Assembly: GCF_014645655.1 (NCBI RefSeq)
Contig: NZ_BMMD01000011.1
Coordinates: 60,241-124,240 of the forward strand
DNA from: Agromyces bauzanensis
GTDB lineage: Bacteria > Actinomycetota > Actinomycetes > Actinomycetales > Microbacteriaceae
Length of the DNA stretch: 64,000 nt
Direction of reading: 5' to 3'
Part shown: piece by piece, positions 43,819 to 52,721 of the stretch
Numbering within the stretch: the stretch's first letter is position 1
Layout: the number at the start of each line of letters is the position of its first letter
Program-made: the position numbers and the translations under genes
The notes under the pieces: generated by a model
The model's input: only the letters and a program-made list of their open reading frames with translations
Database searches by the model: none
Told to the model about the DNA's origin: nothing

Positions 43819-45434
43819 GCCACCAGTTCCTTTCCTGGGATCGCGGCGAGCAGCTCCCGGGTGTACGGATGCGTCGGGTCGCTGAAGATCTGCTCGACCT
43901 CGCCGAGTTCTCGCAGCACACCGAACTGCATCACCGCGACTCGATGCGACAGCTGGCGTACGACGGCGAGGTCGTGCGAGATGAAGAGCATGGTCACGCC
44001 GAGGTCCTGCTGCAGTTCTGTGAGCAGGTCGAGCACCTGCGCCTGCACCGACACGTCGAGGGCGCTGGTGGGCTCATCGCAGACAAGCAGCTCGGGCGAC
44101 AGGGCGAGCGCCCGGGCGATGGCGACACGCTGCCGCTGGCCGCCCGAGAGCTCCTCGGCCCGCCGCCTGGCGGTGTCTGCCGGAAGCGAGACGCGGTCGA
44201 GCAGCTCGACTACCCGGGTGCGCTGATCCCGTCGCGAGCCGACGCGGAACGCCCGAAGGGGCTCCTCGATGATCGCCGAGACGGTGTAGCGCGGGTCGAG
44301 CGATGCGTAGGGGTTCTGGTACACCACCTGCATCCGTCGACGGAGAGCGCGCAGTCCCCTTGTGCCCTGCTCCGACATCCGCTCGCCGTCGATGAAGACC
44401 TCGCCGCTCGTCTGCTTCTCGAGCTGGAGCACGATCCGGGCGAGCGTGGACTTCCCCGACCCCGACTCGCCCACGACGCCCAAGGTCTCGCCCCTGCGGA
44501 TGTCGAGGCTGACATCGTCGACCGCGGTCAGCGTGCCGCCGGCCGGCAGCGCGAACTGCTTGGTTACGTGCTCGAGGCGCACGACGCGGTCGTCGGCCGA
44601 CGAGCCCTCGGCCAGCACCGGCGGGCGGCGTACCGAGGGGGTCGACAGGCTGGGAGCTGCGGCGAGCAGCTTCTGCGTGTACGGGTGGCCTGGCCGCGAC
44701 AGGATGTCGTCGGCGCGTCCCTCCTCGACGATCTCGCCCCGGCTCATGACGATGAGGCGCTGCGCCCGGTCCGCGGCGACCGCGAGGTCGTGGGTGATGA
44801 GCAGCATCGCCGTGTCGTGCACCGAGATCAGCTCGTCGATGTGATCGAGGATGTGCCGTTGTACCGTCACGTCGAGCGCGCTGGTGGGCTCGTCGGCGAT
44901 CACGAGGCGGGGCGTGCACGCGAGCGCCATGCCGATGAGCACCCGCTGGCGCATGCCGCCAGACAGCTGGTGCGGGTACTGCTCGGCGCGCGCTTCGGGG
45001 TCGCTGAGACCGGCTTCCCGCAGGATGCGCACGGCCTCCTGCGCGGCATCCGACTTCGACATGTTGCGGTGGATGCGCAGCGGTTCGGCGACCTGCGAAC
45101 CGATCTTCATGACGGGGTTCAACGAGACCGTGGGGTCCTGGGGGACGAGGCCGATCGACTCCCCGCGCAGCCCGCGCCAGGCACGATCGCCGAAGCGCGT
45201 GACGTTCAGGCCGTCGAACTCGATCGACCCCCCGGTGATCGCGCCGTTGTGCGCGAGCATGCCGATCAGCGACTGTGCGACGGTCGTCTTCCCCGAGCCG
45301 GATTCGCCGACGATCGCCACGACCTCACCGGCCGCGATGTCGAACGAGACCCCGTGCACGGCTTCGCGGATTACACCGCGCGAGGTGTACGAGATGCGCA
45401 GGTCGCGAACGCTGAGCAGGGATGAGGTGATCAC
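43815..45434 (-). CDS. Dipeptide/oligopeptide ABC transporter, fused DppD-DppF ATPase
   Basis: 539 residues from GTG 45434. Two complete ATPase domains. Domain 1: GESGSGKTT, LSGGMRQR, LVIADEPTSALD, LLITHDLAVAA, HPYTQKLL. Domain 2 (from about residue 270): GESGSGKST, YQNPYASLDPRYTV, LSGGQRQR, LLVCDEPTSALD, FISHDLAVVRQL, HPYTRELLAA. One chain powers import where most operons use two. GTG overlaps the permease stop (GTGA). Confidence 0.94.
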   Translation of the reverse strand: MITSSLLSVRDLRISYTSRGVIREAVHGVSFDIAAGEVVAIVGESGSGKTTVAQSLIGMLAHNGAITGGSIEFDGLNVTRFGDRAWRGLRGESIGLVPQDPTVSLNPVMKIGSQVAEPLRIHRNMSKSDAAQEAVRILREAGLSDPEARAEQYPHQLSGGMRQRVLIGMALACTPRLVIADEPTSALDVTVQRHILDHIDELISVHDTAMLLITHDLAVAADRAQRLIVMSRGEIVEEGRADDILSRPGHPYTQKLLAAAPSLSTPSVRRPPVLAEGSSADDRVVRLEHVTKQFALPAGGTLTAVDDVSLDIRRGETLGVVGESGSGKSTLARIVLQLEKQTSGEVFIDGERMSEQGTRGLRALRRRMQVVYQNPYASLDPRYTVSAIIEEPLRAFRVGSRRDQRTRVVELLDRVSLPADTARRRAEELSGGQRQRVAIARALALSPELLVCDEPTSALDVSVQAQVLDLLTELQQDLGVTMLFISHDLAVVRQLSHRVAVMQFGVLRELGEVEQIFSDPTHPYTRELLAAIPGKELVA

Positions 45435-46339
45435 TGGCGGCCGCCTTTCTCGAGCGCGCGGGCGACGCGGTTGGTCGCGAGCACGAGCAGGGTGATGACG
45501 AGGCCGGGAAAGGTGATGAGCCACCAGGCCGTGGCGATGAAGTCGCGTCCCTCGGACACGAGGCGACCCCACTCCGGCGTCGGCGCCGGCGCGCCGTAGC
45601 CGAGGAAGCTCAGCGCGGAGACGGCGAGGACGGCGGTGCCGAACTCGAGCGCCGCGACGGCGACGACCGACCCGGCCGAGTTGGGCAGCACGTGGCGGAA
45701 GAGGATGGTCCACCAGCGGCATCCGGCGGCCTTCGCGGCCTCGACGTAGAGCGAGGTGCGCACCCGCAGCACGTCCGCACGCATGAGGCGCGCGAAGTTC
45801 GCGACGCTGGCGAGTCCCACCGCGATCGCCACGTTGACGAGTCCATAGCCGAGGATCGTGATGAGCGCCATCGACAGCAGCAGGGGCGGAATGGCGAGCA
45901 CGACATCGACGACGCGCATGAGGATGTCGTCGAACCAACGGCCGAAGAACCCTGCGGCGAGGCCCATGAGCGAGCCGACCACGAGCGCGACGCCGACCGC
46001 GATCATGATGGCCTGAATCGAGTTCACCGCGCCGAACACGACCCGTGCATACAGGTCGCGCCCGAGGGAGTCGGTTCCGAACGGGTGCGCGCCCGACGGT
46101 GGCAGCAGTCGGTCGGCGACCTCACCCGTCAGCGGGTCCGAGGAGGTGAAGATGCCGGGTACCACGACCCAAGCTGCGATGACGGCGATGAAGGCGATCG
46201 CGAGCAGCAGTCCAGGCTGGCGTGCGGTCCACCCGACCACGCGGCCGGCGGCCGAGGGCTCGCGGGGTGCGGTGATCGCGGTAGGGCCCACATGGTCGAC
46301 CGCGGTGGCGGTGGTTGCGTCCGTTATCAGCGAAGTCAC
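45431..46339 (-). CDS. Dipeptide/oligopeptide ABC transporter permease (DppC/OppC type)
   Basis: 302 residues. An N-terminal helix (PGLLLAIAFIAVIAAWVVV) precedes the characteristic LLPPSGAHPFGTDSLGRDLYARV segment, then five more helices; the EAA-like coupling loop is YVEAAKAAGCRWWTILFRHVLPNS. It pairs with the next permease in the importer core. Only 2 bases separate its start from the preceding permease's stop. Confidence 0.93.
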   Translation of the reverse strand: MTSLITDATTATAVDHVGPTAITAPREPSAAGRVVGWTARQPGLLLAIAFIAVIAAWVVVPGIFTSSDPLTGEVADRLLPPSGAHPFGTDSLGRDLYARVVFGAVNSIQAIMIAVGVALVVGSLMGLAAGFFGRWFDDILMRVVDVVLAIPPLLLSMALITILGYGLVNVAIAVGLASVANFARLMRADVLRVRTSLYVEAAKAAGCRWWTILFRHVLPNSAGSVVAVAALEFGTAVLAVSALSFLGYGAPAPTPEWGRLVSEGRDFIATAWWLITFPGLVITLLVLATNRVARALEKGGRQ

Positions 46340-46341
46340 GA

Positions 46342-47322
46342 TCAGGCCGCCTTCACGAGGAGTCTGCGCGGGGGCCGGAGGGTCTGCCGGATCCGTGGAT
46401 CAAGCAGCGGGTAGAGCAGGTCGACCACGAGTGTGGCGACCACGAAGACGATGGCGCTGAACACGACGACCCCCATCACCACGGGGATGTCCTGCGCATT
46501 CACGGCTTCAACGGTCATCCGGCCGAAGCCCTGCCGGCCGAAGACGGTCTCAATCACCACGGCGCCGCTGAGCAGGGCGCCGAGGAGCATGCCGACCATC
46601 GTCAGCACCGGAAGCAGGGCGTTGCGCGCGGCGTGCACGGCCATCGCCCGCAGACGGGAGGCACCCTTGGCACGAGCCGTGTCGAGGAAGGGTTCGGCCA
46701 TCATGGTGCGCAGGCTCTTGCCGAAGACCTGCGCGATGATGGCCGAGACCGGGATGGCCAGCGCGATGGCCGGGAGGATCGTCGACGTCCAGCCGTCGTT
46801 CCCGAACGCCGGCAGCAGCCGGAGGCTGAACGAGAACACCTGGATGAGCAGCAGCGCCGACCAGAAGGTCGGGATGCTCGCACCCACCGAGGGCAGCGAA
46901 TACAGCAGCTGTCGCAGTGGACCGAAGCGCGTGTAGGTCGCGACGAACCCGAGGAGCATGCCGACGACCACGGCGATGAGCAGGCCCTGCACAGCGATCG
47001 CGAACGTGGGCGGCAGGTTGTCGGCGAGCATCTCGGTGACCGGGCGCCCGGTCTGGTACGACGTGCCCCAGTTGCCGGTGGCCGTGTCGATGAGGCGGGT
47101 GACGTACTGGACGACGACAGGCTGGTCGAGGCCCATCTGGGCGCGCAACTCGTCCAGCTGCTGTTCGCTCGCCTCGCTGCCGGCGTCACCCTGCAGTCCG
47201 CCGCTGGCGATGATCTGGGCGGGGTCGGACGGCATCAGGTACAGGATGATGAAGGCCAACGTGAAGGCCGCCCAGACCACCACGATGGCCTGGCCGATGC
47301 GGCCGGTGAGATAGCGGCTCAC
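46342..47322 (-). CDS. Dipeptide/oligopeptide ABC transporter permease (DppB/OppB type)
   Basis: 326 residues from GTG 47322 (GAGGAG upstream). An N-terminal helix, then LYLMPSDPAQII, the periplasmic insertion (LRAQMGLDQPVVVQY, TGNWGTSYQTGRPV), and five helices with the coupling loop FLDTARAKGASRLRAMAVHAARN. It ends RPPRRLLVKAA. It follows the binding protein after a 77-base gap with a stem-loop. Confidence 0.93.
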   Translation of the reverse strand: MSRYLTGRIGQAIVVVWAAFTLAFIILYLMPSDPAQIIASGGLQGDAGSEASEQQLDELRAQMGLDQPVVVQYVTRLIDTATGNWGTSYQTGRPVTEMLADNLPPTFAIAVQGLLIAVVVGMLLGFVATYTRFGPLRQLLYSLPSVGASIPTFWSALLLIQVFSFSLRLLPAFGNDGWTSTILPAIALAIPVSAIIAQVFGKSLRTMMAEPFLDTARAKGASRLRAMAVHAARNALLPVLTMVGMLLGALLSGAVVIETVFGRQGFGRMTVEAVNAQDIPVVMGVVVFSAIVFVVATLVVDLLYPLLDPRIRQTLRPPRRLLVKAA

Positions 47323-47360
47323 CGGGTCTCCTCTCGTCGTGTGGAACCGGGGTGGTTCCC

Positions 47361-47391
47361 GGGGCGGCCGGCCGTTCGACGCGGCCGCCCC
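47361..47391 (-). terminator. Intercistronic stem-loop after the binding-protein gene
   Basis: ggggcggccg (47361-47370) pairs with 47382-47391. It lies just downstream of the substrate-binding protein on the minus strand and before the permeases. Such partial terminators or RNA-stabilising hairpins keep binding-protein mRNA in excess over permease mRNA. That role is inferred from position. Confidence 0.55.
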
Positions 47392-47399
47392 GAGAATGG

Positions 47400-49025
47400 C
47401 TACGGCACCATCCAGGTGTCGTAGAGCCAGAGCCGGCTCGACGCCTCGAACTGCAGGTCGTTCACCCCGTCGCGCACCGCGTAGGCGGCGGCGAGCGCGT
47501 GCAGCGGCACCACGTAGGCGTTCTCGAGCACGCTCTCCTGGATGTCGCCTGCGATCTCGACGCGCGTGGCGGGGTCGGGTTCGGCGGCCTGCGCCTCGAG
47601 CAGCGACTGCAGATCTGCGTCCGCCAACGAGTAGTAGTTCGTCCCGGTGTTGCTGAGGGTCGATCGCAGCACGTCGATGTCGGCGCGGGTCAGGTTCCCC
47701 ACCGTGGCGTCGAACGAGTCGGACTCGAGCGCGACGAGGAAGTCGGCGACCACCATCTGCGAGGTGTTCAGGCGGATGCCGATCTCGGCGTATTGCTGCT
47801 GAAGGAGTTCCACGACCGGCCCGTCGAAGAAGTATGGGAACTCCAACTCGAGCCGCACGCCGTCCTTCTCGCGGATGCCGTCGTCGCCCTCGGCCCAACC
47901 TGCATCTTCGAGCAGTTCGACGGCGCCCTCGGGGTCGTACTCGAGGAACTCGCTGAAGTCGTCGGCGCCCGGGGTTGTCGGCGTCAGTACGCCGAGCGTC
48001 TCAGCGCCGGTCGGACCGAGCACGGTGAGCACGTCGGCACGGTCGACGCCCATCATCATCGCCTGCCGCACGGCGGGGTCTGAGACGACCTCCGAATCGA
48101 GGCGGAACATCACGGACACGGCGAAGCCCGGGTTCGCGCGGGTGACCATGCTGAAGCCGTTGCCGGAGAGGGAACCCTCGTCCTGCTGCTGCACGCTGTC
48201 CATGGCGTCGATCTGCCCGGAGAGGAGTGCACCGGTGCGCACGCTGTTCTCGGGAAGCACCTGGAACGTCACGCTGTCGAGGTAGGCATCGCCGTCGTGG
48301 TCGGCCGCGGGCGGAGCCCAGTCGTAGCCCTCGCGCTTGGTGATGACCGTCGCGTCGTTGGCGGTGTAGCTCTCGAGCACGAAGGGGCCCGTGCCGACGA
48401 CTCCCGCGGCACACCGCTCGTCGGCGGTCATGGCAGCCGTCTCGCTCGAGACCATGCCCATGGCGATGTTCGCCGTCGCCTGCAGGAATTGCGCGTTGGG
48501 CCGCGAGAAAGAGATCTCGATCGTGTGGTCGTCGATCACCGTCGCCGCCTCGAGGCCGGCCACGTAGGGCCCGGCGATGGGGGCCTTCGCGCCGAGCGCC
48601 ACGATCCCGTCGATGTTGTCCTTGACCACTTGGGCGGTGAACTCCGATCCGTCGCTGAAGGTGACGTCGTCGCGCAGCGCGAAGGTGAACGCCGAGCTGT
48701 CTTCGTTCACTTCCCACGACTCGGCGAGCCAGGGTGTGACCTCGCCGGTCTCGGGGTCCTGCTCGGTCAGCGAGTCCACGAGCTGGCGCGTGATGCTCAG
48801 CGATACGTTGGTGCCGAGCTGCTGGTTGTCGATGCACGTGGGGTCGAGGTACGTGCCGATGATGAGGTCGCCGCCGGGGGTGGGTTCCGCGGTCGCCGAC
48901 GTTTCGGGGCCGTCGGCGCTTCCGGCGCATCCGGCGAGTGCGACGCCGACGGCGAGGGTCGCGCCGGCGACGGCGGTGAGCCTCCCGCCGCGGTGACCGC
49001 GGCGAGATGCGAGATAGGGATTCAT
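47400..49025 (-). CDS. Peptide ABC transporter substrate-binding lipoprotein (SBP_bac_5)
   Basis: 541 residues. Signal peptide with lipobox VALAGC (Cys about residue 33). SBP family 5 features: LIIGTYLDPTCIDNQQLG, PWLAESWEVNEDSSAFTFALRDDVTFSDG, GTGPFVLESYTANDATVITKREGY, YLDSVTFQVLPENSVRTGALLSG, QAMMMGVDRADVL and the late WAEGDDGIREKDGVRLELEF. This class binds di/oligopeptides, nickel chelates or opines. First gene of the minus-strand operon; expression probably starts in the divergent region upstream. Confidence 0.93.
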   Translation of the reverse strand: MNPYLASRRGHRGGRLTAVAGATLAVGVALAGCAGSADGPETSATAEPTPGGDLIIGTYLDPTCIDNQQLGTNVSLSITRQLVDSLTEQDPETGEVTPWLAESWEVNEDSSAFTFALRDDVTFSDGSEFTAQVVKDNIDGIVALGAKAPIAGPYVAGLEAATVIDDHTIEISFSRPNAQFLQATANIAMGMVSSETAAMTADERCAAGVVGTGPFVLESYTANDATVITKREGYDWAPPAADHDGDAYLDSVTFQVLPENSVRTGALLSGQIDAMDSVQQQDEGSLSGNGFSMVTRANPGFAVSVMFRLDSEVVSDPAVRQAMMMGVDRADVLTVLGPTGAETLGVLTPTTPGADDFSEFLEYDPEGAVELLEDAGWAEGDDGIREKDGVRLELEFPYFFDGPVVELLQQQYAEIGIRLNTSQMVVADFLVALESDSFDATVGNLTRADIDVLRSTLSNTGTNYYSLADADLQSLLEAQAAEPDPATRVEIAGDIQESVLENAYVVPLHALAAAYAVRDGVNDLQFEASSRLWLYDTWMVP

Positions 49026-49102
49026 GGACTACTCCTCGGGCTACAGGGACAGTTCGAAGTGCGGGGGTGTTCGAAGTGCGCTGGTTGACGAGAGTGGCGC
49101 CT

Positions 49103-49221
49103 CAACTCAACAGTTGGTTCAAGCTAGCCGCGCAGAGCCCTACGTTCTTCAACTTCGTGTTGGTTTTACACGCTCTTTACATGCGTGCAACACGTGATTG
49201 AATGCACTCACACAAGTTGAA
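49103..49221. promoter_or_regulatory. Divergent promoter region with repeated CAACT/AGTTG half-sites
   Basis: The 372 bases between the transporter operon and the YheO-type regulator contain no gene and are markedly AT-richer. CAACT-CAAC-AGTTG lies at 49103-49116. A longer inverted repeat, TTCAACTTCGTGT (49148-49160) against ACACAAGTTGAA (49210-49221), brackets about 50 bases. The shared core makes these candidate binding sites for the regulator encoded at 49398, controlling both directions. Confidence 0.5.
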
Positions 49222-49397
49222 TGGATCACTGAGCTTGCTGGAAACATCCGCTGATCAGCCGTTCCCTAACCGCATAGAGCCGCCGACGATAGCGAGGATG
49301 ACGCCGTTGTCCGTGGTGGGGTAGAACCAGACCACAACTCTGTGTTGAGATATTGCTTGTCACGGCCACCCGGCCTTCGTACTTGAGGAGAGAATCC

Positions 49398-50168
49398 ATG
49401 AATGAACAGTCGCGTGCGCTCGACGATGAGCACACCGGTGATCGCGCGCCGCGCCGCACGATCGACGGTGAACGGCTGATCACGGTCTTCTCGCGGCTCG
49501 TCGAGCCGATCGGGCGGGCGCTCCCCACCTCGAGCGAGGTCGTACTGCACGACCTGAGCCTGCTGCCGAACTCCATCGTTGCCGTGTTCGGCGACGTGAC
49601 CGGCCGTCGCATCGGCGATCCGGCCACCGACCTGTTGCTCCAGCAGGCGGTCACGGGGTTCCAGGAGCACGACCTCGGGTACGAGACGGTGCTCTCCGAC
49701 GGCCGGCGCATGCGCTCGTCGACCATGATCATCCGGGATGTCGCCAACAACCCCGTCGCCGCGTTGTGCATCAACACCGACATCTCGGCATGGATGGCGA
49801 TCAAGCAGATCGCCGACGTGATGGTCTCCGTCGCCGGTGTGCGCCCGGGCGATCCGCCCGTCGCGCTGGCGAGCCCGGCGGAGCCGAAGGAGACCTTCGT
49901 GCGCGACGTCGACGAACTCGCCTCCTACCTCATCCACAGGACGATCTCGGCAGTGGGTCTGCCGGTCTCGCGGATGAAGAAGGAACACAAGCTGCAGGTC
50001 GTGGCCGAGTTGAAGGCCCGCGGGCTCTTCCTGCTGCGTGAGGCGGTCGAGATGATCGCCGAATCGCTCGAGGTGAGCCGCTTCACGATCTACAACTACC
50101 TGAACGAGCTGTCGGGCTCCGACGAGGGCGTGGCAGAGGCCACGGCCGAGGGCGCCAACGACGAATGA
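49398..50168 (+). CDS. YheO-type PAS/HTH transcriptional regulator
   Basis: 256 residues from ATG 49398 (GAGGAGAG upstream). The N-terminal PAS_6/YheO domain is about 30-150 (RALPTSSEVVLHDLSLLPNSI, GRRMRSSTMIIRDVANNPVAALCINTD), a linker follows, then the HTH_22 domain about 195-240 (LFLLREAVEMIAESLEVSRFTIYNYLNEL). Homologues such as DhaR or TfoY-like YheO regulate amino acid and thiol genes in response to a small ligand. Divergent from the transporter operon and 25 bases upstream of the C-S lyase gene, so it is the natural regulator of both. Confidence 0.88.
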   Translation: MNEQSRALDDEHTGDRAPRRTIDGERLITVFSRLVEPIGRALPTSSEVVLHDLSLLPNSIVAVFGDVTGRRIGDPATDLLLQQAVTGFQEHDLGYETVLSDGRRMRSSTMIIRDVANNPVAALCINTDISAWMAIKQIADVMVSVAGVRPGDPPVALASPAEPKETFVRDVDELASYLIHRTISAVGLPVSRMKKEHKLQVVAELKARGLFLLREAVEMIAESLEVSRFTIYNYLNELSGSDEGVAEATAEGANDE

Positions 50169-50193
50169 CCGAACACCCCGAGAGGAAAGACCC

Positions 50194-51399
50194 ATGGTGA
50201 CCGTTGACTTCGATTCCATCTCCGAAGGCGAGCTCCGCGACGCGGGCAGCGTGAAGTGGACGATGTTCCCCGACATGATCGGTGCGTTCGTCGCCGAGAT
50301 GGACTTCGGACTCGCCCCCTCGATCAGCACCGCTCTGAAGTCCGCACTCGACCGCGGCCTGACGGGGTACCTCCCCACGCAGCTGGCGGCCGACCTGGCT
50401 CAGGCGACGGCCGACTGGTACGCCGACGCATACGGGTGGCAGGTGCCTGCCGACCGCGTGCACCACGTGCCCGACGTGATCGCCGCGTTCGAGTTGACGA
50501 TGAAGAGCTTCACCGGGCCGGATTCGGCCGTGATCGTGCCGACCCCCGCGTATATGCCGTTCCTGATGGTGCCCCCAATGCTCGGACGCCGCGTGATCGA
50601 GGTGCCGAGCCTCGAAGTCGACGGCCGCTGGGTGATCGACCCCGAAGGGCTCCGCCGGGCGTTCGACGATGGCGGCGAGCTGCTTGTGCTCTGCAACCCG
50701 CACAACCCGCTCGGCACCGTCGCGACCCGCGACGAGCTGCTCGCCATCGCCGACATCGTCGCCGAGAAGCAGGGCCGCGTGTTCTCCGACGAGATCCACG
50801 CCCCCATCGTCTACTCCCCCGCGGTGCATGTGCCCTACGCATCGGTCTCCGAGACTGCTGCCTCGCACACCATCACCGCGTCATCCGCATCGAAGGCGTG
50901 GAATTTGGCTGGCCTCAAGTGCGCCCAGGTGATCCTCTCCAACGACGCGGATGCCGCGATGTGGGAGTCGTTCGGATTCTGGGCCGGCCACGGCACCTCC
51001 ACCCTGGGCGTGCTCGCCAACACTGCCGCCTACTCTGCCGGAGGCCGCTGGCTCGAAACGGTCGTCGACTACCTCGACGGTAACCGCCGACTGCTCACGG
51101 AGCTCGTCGCGGAGCACCTGCCCGACGTGCGGCTGGTCATGCCCGAGGGCAGCTACATCGCCCTCCTCGACTTCCGTGCGACTGGACTCACCGGCGATCT
51201 CGGCGAGTGGTTCCGTGACCACGCAGGCGTCGCGATGACTGACGGGGCCGCCTGCGGCGAGGCGGCGATCGGTCATACCCGTTTCATCTTCGCGATGCCG
51301 AGGCCGATCATGCGCGAGGCGATCCTGCGGATGAGCAAGGCCCTCGTCGAGCGCGGCCGAGACGCGTCGGCGGATGGGGACCGGGTCGCGGTGGCGTAG
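50194..51399 (+). CDS. PatB/MalY-type aminotransferase, putative cysteine-S-conjugate beta-lyase
   Basis: 401 residues with fold-type I motifs: FVAEMDFGLAPSI near the start, VIVPTPAYMPFLMVPPMLGR, LCNPHNPLGTVATRDELL, FSDEIHAPIVY and the PLP lysine K234 in ITASSASKAWNLAGLKCAQVI. The MalY/PatB branch splits cystathionine or cysteine S-conjugates to pyruvate, ammonia and a thiol. In an operon with the regulator and divergent from a peptide importer with two amidohydrolases, it may release thiols from imported cysteinyl peptides. That pathway is inference. Confidence 0.85.
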   Translation: MVTVDFDSISEGELRDAGSVKWTMFPDMIGAFVAEMDFGLAPSISTALKSALDRGLTGYLPTQLAADLAQATADWYADAYGWQVPADRVHHVPDVIAAFELTMKSFTGPDSAVIVPTPAYMPFLMVPPMLGRRVIEVPSLEVDGRWVIDPEGLRRAFDDGGELLVLCNPHNPLGTVATRDELLAIADIVAEKQGRVFSDEIHAPIVYSPAVHVPYASVSETAASHTITASSASKAWNLAGLKCAQVILSNDADAAMWESFGFWAGHGTSTLGVLANTAAYSAGGRWLETVVDYLDGNRRLLTELVAEHLPDVRLVMPEGSYIALLDFRATGLTGDLGEWFRDHAGVAMTDGAACGEAAIGHTRFIFAMPRPIMREAILRMSKALVERGRDASADGDRVAVA

Positions 51400-51413
51400 T
51401 TCGGCCTGGAACG

Positions 51414-51806
51414 TCAGGTGTGGAGGCTGTCGAGGGTGGCTCGCAGCATCCCGCCGATCCGCTCGGCCACGGGCAGCATGGCGTCGTTTCCCGTGAGCTC
51501 ATGCATCGTCGCCGGATCGATGGTCTCCACGGCCGTGGTCTCGGTGTCGACTGAACGCACGACCACATTGCACGGCAGCAGCAGCCCGATGGACTCCTCC
51601 GCCTGCAAGGCTTCGTAGGCGCTGGGCGGATTGCAGGCGCCGAGTATCACCTGGGGTGCGATGTCGACGTCGAGCTTCTTCTTCAGAGTCGCGGCCATGT
51701 CGATCTCGGTCAGTACCCCGAATCCGTGGGCGGCCAACGCCTCGCGGGTCGCAGCAAGTGTCGTGTTGAACGGCTGGTGGACGGTCGTGCTGAGGGCGTA
51801 GCCCAT
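51414..51806 (-). CDS. DUF302 domain protein
   Basis: 130 residues, begins MGYALSTTVHQPFNTTLAATREALAAHGFGVLTEIDMAATLK. The DUF302 landmarks follow: VILGACNPPSAYEALQAEESIGLLLPCNVVV and a terminal helix of the shape seen in family members (ERIGGMLRATLDSL). The function is unknown; some DUF302 proteins sit with thiol or sulfur-oxidation genes. It is convergent with the C-S lyase gene, 14 bases between stops. Confidence 0.85.
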   Translation of the reverse strand: MGYALSTTVHQPFNTTLAATREALAAHGFGVLTEIDMAATLKKKLDVDIAPQVILGACNPPSAYEALQAEESIGLLLPCNVVVRSVDTETTAVETIDPATMHELTGNDAMLPVAERIGGMLRATLDSLHT

Positions 51807-52084
51807 CGTTTCCTCCTGTGCCCGTGCGGACGGTATCGACCTGAGATCACCCTACTCGCGACGTCGGCAGTGGGCGGCTTGCGGGGGGTGGGGGCGGAGC
51901 GCCGCCCCCACGTAGATGACGATGATCGCCGCAGACGCATCAGGCGGCCTCGATGTGTCGTCGGGTCGAGCCCACGGTCGCCGATTTCATCCGGGCCGTC
52001 CACGCTTTCCTTGCTCGTTGTGAGTTTCTTGTGACGTTCGGCGCTCGAGCGCCGTCTCACTTGTAGAGCGTTGTCTTTCGCTCG

Positions 52085-52495
52085 TTGGATGGTGCGGCCC
52101 TCGGGGTTGTGCAACCACAGGCACTTGTTGTCGCAGTTGGAGTGCTCGCGGCGGTAGCCGGGATCGTTCTCGTCTGTCTCGCACTCGGCCCAGGGCGGCG
52201 ACCGATGCATCAGCTTGGAGTCTCCTCGCACGCGGTGGTCGTGGACAACGGGGTGATCGTGTCCTCGATCGCGGAGCAGGTGCGGCGCGAGTTGGACCTG
52301 TCCAAAGGCGCGGTGGTCGTGGGTATCAGCCACCGGGGCGCGGATGTGACTGTTCGGCCCGAGCCGGGGCAGTTCGTGGAGAAGAGTCAAGTGCGCTCCG
52401 TCGTTGAGTCGGAGCTTGCCGGCTATGACCTGTCGCCCCGTGTGAAAGTGCGGGCGCGGGTCCAGCGCGCCGCTGACGTGGAGGGTGTGTCATGA
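52085..52495 (+). pseudogene. DUF6286-like (AmaP-type) membrane protein, N-terminus missing
   Basis: A frame ending in TGA 52495 encodes a membrane helix (VVAVGVLAAVAGIVLVCLAL) followed by a soluble domain with the Asp23/AmaP-associated DUF6286 pattern: VVVDNGVIVSSIAEQVRREL, VVVGISHRGADVTVRPEP, VVESELAGYDLSPRVKVR. Family members have another N-terminal helix and about 60 more residues. Only a weak TTG is available as start, so the gene is probably decapitated. It sits among other gene ends. Confidence 0.55.
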
Positions 52496-52504
52496 ATGCC
52501 ACGA

Positions 52505-52640
52505 ACGCATGCGGGTATCGTCTGGAACCCCTCCAAGACCGACCAAGGAAGACCTCGAAACCGCGCTGCGGGACGCGCAGCAGAGTGCGGGCAGGAGAGT
52601 GTCGTGGTTCGAGACCAGAGTCGTCGATCCAGGTCGTAGA
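52505..52640 (+). pseudogene. Diacylglycerol kinase-like gene fragment with frameshift
   Basis: Right after the DUF6286 remnant one frame encodes GIVWNPSKTDQ and the next KEDLETALRDAQQSAGRRV with SWFETRVVDPG. This matches the first strand-helix-strand of DagK-type lipid kinases (VWNPSK..., WFETT). The catalytic GGDGT motif and everything beyond are missing. The fragment ends at the clp terminator. Confidence 0.5.
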
Positions 52641-52659
52641 CCTGACCTGGCGTTCCACG

Positions 52660-52703
52660 CGCCGAACGCCTCGGCCCTGACATCAGGGCCGAGGCGTTCG
52701 GCG
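52660..52703 (-). terminator. 19-bp perfect terminator hairpin of the clp gene
   Basis: cgccgaacgcctcggccct (52660-52678) pairs perfectly with 52685-52703 around a six-base loop, 18 bases beyond the stop codon of the ClpC-like gene. Confidence 0.85.
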
Positions 52704-52721
52704 GATGACGACAGCAGGGGG

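Noticed and set aside
51889..51910. Perfect 9-bp hairpin and the palindrome ggcgctcgagcgcc at 52040-52053
   Set aside because: No gene in suitable position to be terminated or regulated; palindromes of this GC content arise easily here.
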